Shown: piece by piece, positions 57,355 through 64,000 of the stretch | Layout: every line of letters starts with the position of its first letter | Numbering within the stretch: the first letter of the stretch is position 1 | Assembly: GCA_009692185.1 (NCBI GenBank) | Contig: SHZT01000004.1 | Coordinates: forward strand, 124,001-188,000 | From: Gemmatimonadota bacterium | GTDB taxonomy: Bacteria > Gemmatimonadota > Gemmatimonadetes > Gemmatimonadales > GWC2-71-9 | DNA length: 64,000 nt | Reading direction: 5' to 3' | Program-made: the position numbers and the translations under genes | The notes under the pieces: generated by a model | What the model saw: the letters and a program-made list of their open reading frames with translations, nothing else | The model's database searches: none | Told to the model about the DNA's origin: nothing

Positions 57355-58179
57355 TCAGTTAGTCTGGCGGCCTTCGCCCAATCGGCGCGAGTCGGCCGGT
57401 GCCGTCGCCCGGTCCCACCACCCGGCGATCGCGTGCTGGTAACGGTGCGCGAGCCACGCCGCCACGACCGTCAGTCCGCAGCCCGCCAGGAACCACCGGC
57501 CGATATCCGCCACCGTCGTGCCGCGGACGTACATGGTGACGACCGTGAAATCGTTGAGCATGCCGCCCTTGCCCTCGTCGTAGAGCTCCCGCATGAAGTC
57601 ACTCGTCGTGAGCCCCCACGCGAACGACACGTCATGAAACAGGATGACGAACGCGGCCATGGCATACGCCGGCCGCTCGTCCACCTGGAGAATCGCGTAA
57701 CCGCTGATCGCCCGGTATAGAAACACGCCCGCGATGATCAGCTCGGTACCGTGTCCCATGGCGAGAATCAGGACGTCCGCCCAGTCGGCGAACACGATGA
57801 ACGAGTAGAGCACGACGATGCCCACGAGCGCCACGGCCGTCGGGATGTGCCGCCGCACCCGCCACCCGGCGTACGCCAGGAGTCCGTAGACCACCACGAC
57901 GATCCACATCCGTTGTTCCTCCTCGATGGATGTGACGCCGCCACCGTACGCGAAGTCAAACGCGGGCACCGCGGGGTAGCCGAAGACCCACGCGACGACG
58001 GCATGACCCAGCTCGTGCGCGATCGTGATGAGCGGGTTGAGCAGCATGCCGAAGAACGGCAGGAAGGTCAGGACAGCAGCGATCATGAAGCCGAGCCCGA
58101 GCGCGCGCCAGCCCTCACGCGAAATCGTGGCGGCCCCCACCGGGGCTCTCCACTCATCCGGCGGGCCGGCGACACTCAT
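57355..58179 (-). CDS. M50-like (site-2-protease type) membrane metalloprotease
   Basis: A 274-aa protein from an ATG overlapping the antiporter stop (ATGA). The first helix is followed by ITIAHELGHAVVAWVFGYPA, the HExxH zinc motif of M50 peptidases embedded in a membrane helix. Further helices follow, but the second motif (NxxPxxxLDG) is not obvious, so it may belong to a divergent M50B-like family. The track's longer frame covers antiporter sequence. Confidence 0.75.
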   Translation of the reverse strand: MSVAGPPDEWRAPVGAATISREGWRALGLGFMIAAVLTFLPFFGMLLNPLITIAHELGHAVVAWVFGYPAVPAFDFAYGGGVTSIEEEQRMWIVVVVYGLLAYAGWRVRRHIPTAVALVGIVVLYSFIVFADWADVLILAMGHGTELIIAGVFLYRAISGYAILQVDERPAYAMAAFVILFHDVSFAWGLTTSDFMRELYDEGKGGMLNDFTVVTMYVRGTTVADIGRWFLAGCGLTVVAAWLAHRYQHAIAGWWDRATAPADSRRLGEGRQTN

Positions 58180-59444
58180 CCAGTTACCCGGTACTCGCCC
58201 GATCCTTCCCCTCGGCGCTGCCCCCGGGCCAAGCTCCACTTGAGCAGTGGGGGCGTCGCCATCGTGGTGACGATGACCATGATTACGACCGCCGAGTAGA
58301 CCGCGTCGTCGATGATGCGCTCGGCCCCCACCGTCAGTGTCAGGCCGATGCTGGCGAAGATGAGGCCGACCTCGCCGCGCGGAATCATGCCGATCCCGAT
58401 GGAGAGCCGGTCGAGGCCGCGCCCGGTTGCGCCGAAGTAGCAGGCCTGCTTGCCGATCACGGCGGCGCCGATCAGCGCCGCGGCGAGGCCCAGCACCTCG
58501 ACACGCGCAAAGCTGTCGAGCTGGACCCGCATCCCCATGAGCACGAAGAACACCGGCACGAGCAGGGTCGCAACCGGGCGGATCAGGTCTTCCAGGTGCC
58601 GCTCGCCCCGCTCGGTGAAGTCCCGCCAGTGGACCCGCTCCAGGATGAGGCCGGCGGCGTAGGCGCCCACGATGGGCGCCAGGCCCATGGCGGCCGCACC
58701 CCACGAGAGGGTGAAGCAAAACACGAGTGCGGTGGCCAGCATCACGCCGCTCCCCTGGAGTTGCGCCGTGAGGCCGAACAGGCGCGGTGAGATCAAGGTC
58801 CCCAGCGCGAGCGCGCCCCCGAGGAACACCACCGCCTTGGCGACGATCCAGGCGATCCCGGTGTAGTCAATGCCGCCACCCGAATTGGCTGACTGGATGG
58901 CGCCGCTCACGATCGCGAGAATGACGAGGCCGAGGACGTCGTCGATCACCGCCGCCCCGAGGATGATTCGCGCCTCGGCCGATTGGGAGCGACCGAGATC
59001 CTTGAGGACCCGTGCGGTGATCCCCACGCTGGTCGCCGTCAGCGCGGCTCCCAGGAATGCGTGGGCGTAGGCGCTGTGATCCGGCAGGAGCCACGCGCCC
59101 ACACCCCACCCCAGCGCGAACGGCGTCACCACGCCAAGGACCGCGACGAACAGGGACGGCAGGCCAACTTTGAGCATGTCCCGAACGGTGGATTCGAGGC
59201 CGACCTCGAACAGGAGAATCAGGACGCCGAGCTGTGCGAGGATATCGATGCTGGCGTTGGTCGAGATGTCCCGGACCCACGGCACTCCGGCGAGATAGGC
59301 GTTGCCGAGGAGCACGCCGCCGACCAGTTCTCCCAGCACGGCGGGTTGCCCAACCCGCTGGGCGAGGTGCCCGAAGGTCTTGGCCGTCGCGAGGATCAAC
59401 GCGAGGGCCAGCACCACGGTCGCGATGCTGCTGCCATGATCCAT
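58176..59444 (-). CDS. CPA2-family cation/proton antiporter
   Basis: A 422-aa protein with about twelve helices, starting MDHGSSIATVVLALALILATAK. The family features are GELVGGVLLGNAYL, LFEVGLEST, ALTATSVGITARVL and the ion-binding region GAAVIDDVLGLVILAI (the Asp-Asp pair, electrogenic type), then MIPRGEVGLIFASIGL. It exchanges Na+ or K+ for H+. No TrkA_N domain follows, unlike KefB/C. It ends in the M50-like gene and begins 5 nt after the glycosylase gene. Confidence 0.9.
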   Translation of the reverse strand: MDHGSSIATVVLALALILATAKTFGHLAQRVGQPAVLGELVGGVLLGNAYLAGVPWVRDISTNASIDILAQLGVLILLFEVGLESTVRDMLKVGLPSLFVAVLGVVTPFALGWGVGAWLLPDHSAYAHAFLGAALTATSVGITARVLKDLGRSQSAEARIILGAAVIDDVLGLVILAIVSGAIQSANSGGGIDYTGIAWIVAKAVVFLGGALALGTLISPRLFGLTAQLQGSGVMLATALVFCFTLSWGAAAMGLAPIVGAYAAGLILERVHWRDFTERGERHLEDLIRPVATLLVPVFFVLMGMRVQLDSFARVEVLGLAAALIGAAVIGKQACYFGATGRGLDRLSIGIGMIPRGEVGLIFASIGLTLTVGAERIIDDAVYSAVVIMVIVTTMATPPLLKWSLARGQRRGEGSGEYRVTG

Positions 59445-59448
59445 TCGG

Positions 59449-60363
59449 TCAGCCCCTCCGCTCTTCGAGCTTGAGTTCCAGTTCGTCCAGGGTCTTCGGC
59501 CAGTCACTCTTGAGCAGCCGGGACCACGCGCGGTCGGCCAGCAACTTTCCACCGGTCTGACACGTGGCGCAATAGTTGACCTCGTTTTCCGCGTAGGCGA
59601 TGCGCTGGACCGGCGAACCGCACACGGGGCATGGTTGGCGGTGGCGTCCGTGGACGGCCATGCCTTCGCGGAACGCGGTTACGCGGGTGGGGAACGTCTT
59701 CCCTCCGTCGCTCTCGTGCCGGAACTCGTCAATCCACCTCCGCAGGACCGACTGCGTCGCACCGTACAGGCGCTCGAACTCGCCGTCGTCCAGATTCTTT
59801 ACCTGTTGCAGTGGAGACAGTCGCGCCGCGTGGAGGATTTCATCGGAATAGGAATTCCCGATGCCCGACAGGATCCGCGGGTCCGTGAGCGCGCGTTTCA
59901 GCGTGTGATTCTGCGCGGTGAGTGCCGCCCGGAACTCAGCCGGGGTTGCATCCAGGACTTCCAGTCCGCCGCGGTCGTGTTCGGCGAGGCCGGCCTTGCC
60001 GCGGACGAGATGAATGGAGGCCCGGCGCCTGACGCCGGCTTCGGTGAGGAGGAGCGTGCCGGTGGAGAAGTCGAACGCCGCCAGGCCGTACTTGCGAGGC
60101 ACCTTGGCTTTGGCCTCGAGCCACTTGAAGCGGCCCGCGATCATCAGGTGAATGACAATGAAAAGATCGTCCGTGAGCCCCATGACGATCCGCTTGCCCA
60201 GCCGGTCGATGGAAGTGAGGGTCTGTCCGATTGCCTCGGCGAGCGGCGGGTCCACGGAGCGCACGACGAACGGGCCCGAAACACGAATGGCCTTGAGGCG
60301 TGCCCCGGCGATCCGCGGCCGCAGGGCGTCGAGGTAGGTCAGGATGTCGGGTAGTTCGGGCAT
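59449..60363 (-). CDS. Fpg/Nei-family DNA glycosylase
   Basis: A 304-aa base-excision repair enzyme. The start MPELPD supplies the catalytic Pro2 and Glu3. RLGKRIVMGL contains the conserved Lys, the H2TH region is ILSGIGNSYSDEIL, and the C-terminal zinc finger is CPVCGSPVQRIAYAENEVNYC with a second CATCQTGG. The zinc-finger Arg usually in NTYYCP-R is not obvious. Specificity (8-oxoG or oxidised pyrimidines) cannot be decided by eye. GGAGG lies just upstream of the ATG. Confidence 0.9.
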   Translation of the reverse strand: MPELPDILTYLDALRPRIAGARLKAIRVSGPFVVRSVDPPLAEAIGQTLTSIDRLGKRIVMGLTDDLFIVIHLMIAGRFKWLEAKAKVPRKYGLAAFDFSTGTLLLTEAGVRRRASIHLVRGKAGLAEHDRGGLEVLDATPAEFRAALTAQNHTLKRALTDPRILSGIGNSYSDEILHAARLSPLQQVKNLDDGEFERLYGATQSVLRRWIDEFRHESDGGKTFPTRVTAFREGMAVHGRHRQPCPVCGSPVQRIAYAENEVNYCATCQTGGKLLADRAWSRLLKSDWPKTLDELELKLEERRG

Positions 60364-60432
60364 GCCTCCCGGCCCCCTTGCGGTTTGTCATTCCCCGGCG
60401 CTAGGTAAACCCCTCACCCCATGGAGAGAAAC

Positions 60433-60993
60433 ATGAAGCTCATCTGTAGAATGGCGCTAGGAGCGGCGGTCTTGTTCGCCCTCCCAGTGCACGCCCAGCA
60501 ACCGGCCGCCCAGCCGGTCGTGGCCAACGCGCTCCGATTCTTCCTCGGGCAGTTTTCAAATAACCTCATTGCCGCCTCCGACGACATGCCCGCGAGCAAG
60601 TACGCCTACAAGTCCACGCCCCAGCAGTTGAGCGTGGCGGACGTGGTCGAGCACCTGGCGGGCTCCAACCTGTTGTTGTGCGGATCGGCGAGCGGCGTCA
60701 CCGCGCCGGTCGAGGCGAAGCTGGCCGGGACACCGGACGTCACCAGTCCCGATACACTGCGGGCGCGGCTTCGCCGGTCGTTCGATTTCTGCAAGTCGGC
60801 ATTTGCATCGCTGGACGATTCCAGGCTGGCCGACAGCGTGCCCTTCTTCGGCGGCCGGAAGGTCACCCGCGCCCAGGTGATCCTGGCCCTCCCGTACGAC
60901 TGGGCGGATCACTACAGCCAGATGGCGATCTACCTGCGGATCAACGGGATCTCGCCTCCGAACGCGCGGGTGCGGGCAGTTCCGACGCCCTGA
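60433..60993 (+). CDS. Exported DinB-family protein
   Basis: A 186-aa protein; the ATG at 60433 is preferred to 60421 because GGAGAG lies 4-5 nt before it. The signal peptide ends at HAQQ. The remainder is a four-helix DinB/DUF664-type bundle (DVVEHLAGSNLLLCGSA; ALPYDWADHYSQMAIYLRINGI), with the third-helix His retained (ADHYSQM). DinB-like proteins are metal-dependent thiol-transferases or of unknown function. The stop codon is the first triplet of a palindromic repeat. Confidence 0.85.
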   Translation: MKLICRMALGAAVLFALPVHAQQPAAQPVVANALRFFLGQFSNNLIAASDDMPASKYAYKSTPQQLSVADVVEHLAGSNLLLCGSASGVTAPVEAKLAGTPDVTSPDTLRARLRRSFDFCKSAFASLDDSRLADSVPFFGGRKVTRAQVILALPYDWADHYSQMAIYLRINGISPPNARVRAVPTP

Positions 60994-61075
60994 AGTGAGA
61001 AGTAGGATGTGAGAAGCAAGAAGGGGCTCCGGTGCGGGGCCCCTTCTCACTTCTTACATCTTGTTTCTTACTTCA
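60991..61075. repeat. TGAGAAG palindrome between converging DinB and PepSY genes
   Basis: Left arm 60991-61026 (TGAAGTGAGAAGTAGGATGT...) and right arm 61039-61075 are imperfect inverted repeats of about 36 nt with a short loop (CTCCGGTGCGGGG). It joins the DinB stop and lies 5 nt from the PepSY stop, so it probably terminates both transcripts. Unlike ordinary terminators it is made of tandem GAGAAGT-like units, as are the in-frame elements elsewhere. Confidence 0.88.
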
Positions 61076-61080
61076 TGCCG

Positions 61081-61476
61081 TCAGGGCTTCCGGGTCGGCG
61101 CCTTCTTCGCGGCTTCTTCCTTCGCTTCCTTTGCCTCATCCTCGTCGTCTTCGTGCTCGTGGGCGACCACCTTGCCACTCACCGCGTCAACCTGGATCTC
61201 TTCGATCCCGGGCTTGCCAGCGACCTTGATGTCGAATGAGTAGATGAGCTTCCCGCCTTCCTCTTCCAGCTCGTGGCCCTCGACCTTCCCGCCGGGAACC
61301 GCGGCCAGTGCGGTCTTGGTGGCGGCCCCTTCCGAGATCGTGGCCTTCGCCTTGAGGTGGGCTTCGGTCGGTTCCGCCTTGGCGGGGGCGGCGGCCTTTT
61401 GCTGGGCGCCCGCAGCGCCTGCCATGGCGGTGAGGAGAACTACCGCTGATGCGAAAATACGCGTGGAGTGCTTCAT
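61081..61476 (-). CDS. Exported PepSY-domain protein
   Basis: A 131-aa protein from MKHSTRIFASAVVLLTAMAGAAGAQ (signal peptide). The PepSY domain (about 40-110) is visible in KATISEGAATKTALAAVPGG, then IYSFDIKVAGKPGIEEIQVDAVSGKVVAHEHE. The tail is charged (DDEDEAKEAKEEAAKK). PepSY proteins inhibit peptidases or sit near redox proteins; the target is unknown. The track's longer frame starts in EttA shadow. Confidence 0.88.
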   Translation of the reverse strand: MKHSTRIFASAVVLLTAMAGAAGAQQKAAAPAKAEPTEAHLKAKATISEGAATKTALAAVPGGKVEGHELEEEGGKLIYSFDIKVAGKPGIEEIQVDAVSGKVVAHEHEDDEDEAKEAKEEAAKKAPTRKP

Positions 61477-61534
61477 GAGACCCTCGTGGTGCTGCATGCG
61501 GGAATAATGCACGCCCCGCCGGCCGGGCGTACCT

Positions 61535-63217
61535 CTACTTGACGAGTTTCCGGTACTTGATCCGGTGCGGCACGTCCACGGACGTGCCTTTGCGCTTGTG
61601 ATAGTCGGCCGCGTAGTCCTGGTAGTTCCCCTCGAACCAGACCGCCTCGCTGTCGCCCTCGAAGGCCAGGATATGAGTGGCGATGCGGTCCAGGAACCAG
61701 CGGTCGTGGCTGATGACCACGACACAGCCGGCGAACCGCACGAGCGCGTCTTCCAGCGCGCGGAGCGTGTCCACGTCCAGGTCGTTGGTGGGTTCGTCGA
61801 GGAGCAACAGGTTGCCGCCCTTCTTGAGGAGCTTGGCCAGGTGCAGGCGGTTCCGCTCGCCGCCCGACATGACGCCCACTTTTTTCTGTTGCTCGGTGCC
61901 CCGGAACCCGAAGCTTGCGGCGTAGGCCCGGGCGTTCACCTGCTTGTTGCCGAAGTTGAGGATCTCCTCGCCGCCGGAAATCTCCTGGAAGATGGTGTTC
62001 TTGGCGTTGAGCTCCTCGCGGCTCTGGTCTACGTAGGCCACCTTGACCGTGGAACCCACCGTCAGCGTTCCGCCCTCGGCCTGCTCCGTCCCCATGATCA
62101 TGCGGAACAGCGTCGTCTTCCCGGCGCCGTTCGGCCCGATGATCCCGACGATGCCGCCGCGCGGCAGTGAGAACGAGAGATTGTCGAACAGCAGGCGGTC
62201 GCCGAAACCTTTCTTGAGCTTGTCGGCCACGACAACCTGCTCCCCCAGCCGATCCGGCTTCGGGATGAGGATTTCGGCCGTGTCTTCCCGTGCCTCGTCC
62301 GCGGCGGCAAGGAGCTGCTCGTACGCCTGGATACGTGCCTTGGACTTGGCCTGCCGGGCGCGGGGGGATGCGCGGACCCACTCCAGTTCGCGCTCCAGTG
62401 TGCGCTGCCGGGCCGACGCTTTTTTCTCTTCGACGGCGAGCCGCTTCTGTTTCTGGTCGAGCCACGACGAGTAGTTGCCCTTCCAGGGAATCCCTTCGCC
62501 GCGATCGAGTTCGAGGATGTACTGGGCCACGTTGTCCAGGAAGTAGCGGTCGTGCGTCACCGCGACGACACACCCCGGGAAGTCGTGCAGATAGTGCTCG
62601 AGCCACGCCACCGATTCCGCGTCGAGGTGGTTGGTGGGCTCATCCAGCAGCAGCATGTCGGGCTGGGAAAGGAGGAGGCGGCAGAGCGCCACGCGGCGCC
62701 GTTCGCCTCCCGACAGGTGCTTGACGGGTGAATCGGGTGGCGGCAGGCGGAGCGCTTCCATGGCGACGTCCACCTTGCGGTCCAGCTCCCATGCTCCGAT
62801 CGCCTCGATCCTGTTCTGCATCGAGGCCTGTTTCTCGATCAGCGCGTTCATCTGGTCGTCCGTCATGGGTTCAGCGAACTTCGCCGACAGTGCCTCGAAG
62901 TCCGCCAGCAGCTTGCGGGTTGAGGCGACCGCCTCGTCCACGTTGCCCCGCACGTCCTTGGTCTCATCCAGCTGGGGCTCCTGCGGCAGGTAACCGACCT
63001 TGGTCCCCGGTGCGGGGGCGGCCTCGCCGACGAAATCCTTGTCCACCCCCGCCATGATCTTGAGCAGGGAGCTTTTTCCGGCTCCGTTCAGCCCGAGGAC
63101 GCCGATCTTCGCGTCCGGGTAGAAGGAGAGGTAGATGTCCTTGAGCACCTGGCGGCTCGGCTGAACGACTTTGCCGAGTCCGACCATGGTGTAGATGTAT
63201 TGGCCGGCGGTTGTCAT
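61535..63217 (-). CDS. ettA: Energy-dependent translational throttle protein EttA (ABC-F)
   Basis: A 560-aa protein with two ABC domains and no membrane part. The start [26 protein letters not shown] is typical for EttA. Walker A sites are GLNGAGKSS and GPNGAGKTT, signatures [12 protein letters not shown] and [12 protein letters not shown], Walker [12 protein letters not shown] and [11 protein letters not shown]. The arm and PtIM linker of EttA lies between the domains (about 80-140 and 240-310; [17 protein letters not shown]). It binds the ribosomal E site and gates the first elongation cycles according to the ATP/ADP ratio. Confidence 0.95.
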   Translation of the reverse strand: MTTAGQYIYTMVGLGKVVQPSRQVLKDIYLSFYPDAKIGVLGLNGAGKSSLLKIMAGVDKDFVGEAAPAPGTKVGYLPQEPQLDETKDVRGNVDEAVASTRKLLADFEALSAKFAEPMTDDQMNALIEKQASMQNRIEAIGAWELDRKVDVAMEALRLPPPDSPVKHLSGGERRRVALCRLLLSQPDMLLLDEPTNHLDAESVAWLEHYLHDFPGCVVAVTHDRYFLDNVAQYILELDRGEGIPWKGNYSSWLDQKQKRLAVEEKKASARQRTLERELEWVRASPRARQAKSKARIQAYEQLLAAADEAREDTAEILIPKPDRLGEQVVVADKLKKGFGDRLLFDNLSFSLPRGGIVGIIGPNGAGKTTLFRMIMGTEQAEGGTLTVGSTVKVAYVDQSREELNAKNTIFQEISGGEEILNFGNKQVNARAYAASFGFRGTEQQKKVGVMSGGERNRLHLAKLLKKGGNLLLLDEPTNDLDVDTLRALEDALVRFAGCVVVISHDRWFLDRIATHILAFEGDSEAVWFEGNYQDYAADYHKRKGTSVDVPHRIKYRKLVK

Positions 63218-63225
63218 GGGGGCGG

Positions 63226-63231
63226 AATATA
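63226..63231 (-). promoter_or_regulatory. -10-like hexamer TATATT, leaderless start of ettA
   Basis: It ends 8 nt before the ATG at 63217. The surrounding GTCTATATTCC is the same as before lepA. Confidence 0.6.
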
Positions 63232-63320
63232 GACGGGGTCACCTCGTTTGCCGACCAGAGCGCCCCGGGGCTATTCTATCGGCTCCACCATCGGTCACCC
63301 CAGAAAAAAGGCACGAAAAC

Positions 63321-64000
63321 ATGCGGTGCATGACGGTACGACTGATCGCGGTCCTCGGGATCGCGCTGGCCAGCGCTTCTCCCGCGTTTGCCCAGACACG
63401 GCTCACGACCCCGAAGGATTTCTTCGGGTTCAACATCGGCGACGACTACCAGCTGGCCAACTACCAGAAGATGACGGCCTACTGGAAGAAGCTCGCCACC
63501 GAGTCGGACCGGATCGTGGTGCAGGACATCGGCAAGACCGCCGAAGGCCGGTCCCACCTGATGGCCATCGTGTCGTCGCCGGCGAACATGAGGAACCTGG
63601 CCCGCTACCGCGGAATCTCGAAGCAGCTCGCCCTGGCCGAGGGGCTGACCGACGACCAGGCCCGCGCCCTGGCCAGGGAAGGGAAGAGCATCGTCTGGAT
63701 CGACGGTGGGCTCCACGCCAACGAGGTGCTTGGTGCGCAGCAGCTGACCGAGATGATCTGGCAAATGGTCAGCCGCACCGACGAGGAAACGATGCGGATG
63801 CTCAACGACGACATCATTCTCTTCGTCCACGCGAATCCCGACGGTAACGACCTCACGGCGGACTGGTACAACCGGAACCCGGTGCCCGAGAGGCGGACCA
63901 ACGCGCCCGGCCTGCCCCGGCTTTACCAGAAGTACATCGGCCACGACAACAACCGGGATTTCTTTGGCTCGACCCAGCCAGAGACGGAGAACATGAACCG
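63321..64000 (+). CDS. Secreted M14-family zinc carboxypeptidase (3' end outside window)
   Basis: The frame is open from 63321 (a second ATG is at 63330) to the window edge. The signal peptide MRCMTVRLIAVLGIALASAS ends at AFAQ. After IGKTAEGRSHLMAIVSS, the zinc motif GGLHANEVLG (HxxE) and FVHANPDGND follow, as in M14 carboxypeptidases; the second zinc His and the catalytic Glu are beyond the edge. A purine-rich AAAAAAGG may serve as ribosome site. It points away from ettA. Confidence 0.85.
   Translation, partial: MRCMTVRLIAVLGIALASASPAFAQTRLTTPKDFFGFNIGDDYQLANYQKMTAYWKKLATESDRIVVQDIGKTAEGRSHLMAIVSSPANMRNLARYRGISKQLALAEGLTDDQARALAREGKSIVWIDGGLHANEVLGAQQLTEMIWQMVSRTDEETMRMLNDDIILFVHANPDGNDLTADWYNRNPVPERRTNAPGLPRLYQKYIGHDNNRDFFGSTQPETENMN

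Overview
The window is a 64 kb piece of a GC-rich bacterial chromosome that is densely packed with genes. Didermy is shown by TolC, SurA-type foldases, EnvC/FtsEX, outer-membrane beta-barrels and lipoproteins. Gene content, long chains of ATGA/TGATG-overlapping genes and many leaderless-looking starts suggest Gemmatimonadota. That assignment is inferred from content, since no rRNA gene lies in the window.

Left part (1-23.4 kb, almost all minus strand): a truncated metalloprotease lipoprotein, a small barrel protein and a PMT-like glycosyltransferase; a zinc-type ABC permease and binding protein with an outer-membrane protein but no ATPase gene; a MerR-like regulator; a complete YbhGFSR-like drug exporter (TetR, TolC, HlyD, two ATPases, two permeases) behind a TTGACA promoter and a 32-bp palindromic operator; and a nine-gene overlapping operon read from lepA through two sugar-type kinases, a HATPase/STAS pair, a Cys/Met PLP enzyme, ftsE and ftsX to an EnvC-like protein.

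Middle (23.4-43.9 kb): a compact rho, an M28 peptidase, a DUF4384 surface protein, then a plus-strand run DUF58 - BatA-like - mfd - two PpiC foldases - pdxA - rhodanese/MBL gene, followed by a CNNM/CorC protein, hisD, typA, a very acidic small protein and tRNA-Ile. Next to the tRNA are remnants of a type I restriction-modification locus (internally deleted hsdM, broken hsdS).

Right part (45-64 kb): DUF2490 barrel, alkaline-phosphatase-like lipoprotein, CotH lipoprotein, two decayed genes, cytochrome c, ComEC-like MBL protein, CDP-alcohol phosphatidyltransferase, SGNH hydrolase, DAHP synthase, S21 and IF-1, two unusual receiver proteins, a truncated MATE transporter, a site-2-protease-like protein, a CPA2 antiporter, an Fpg/Nei glycosylase, DinB, PepSY, EttA and the start of an M14 carboxypeptidase.

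The most striking feature is a set of about a dozen short-period repeats, several folding into imperfect palindromes. The commonest unit is the 8-mer GCGGATGA/GCGGATGG; others use GAGACGC, GATGGTGG, GAGGCAGAA or TGAGAAG motifs. They occur between genes and also in frame inside mfd, pdxA, a HATPase gene, an ABC ATPase gene and a PpiC lipoprotein gene. In the rhodanese/MBL gene one surplus 8-bp unit breaks the reading frame, and removing it on paper restores a family-like protein. This looks like a family of expandable palindromic elements able to make peptide linkers and possibly phase-variable genes. A second window-wide pattern is a -10-like hexamer exactly 7-9 nt (mostly 8) upstream of the start codon of ten genes, implying widespread leaderless transcripts.
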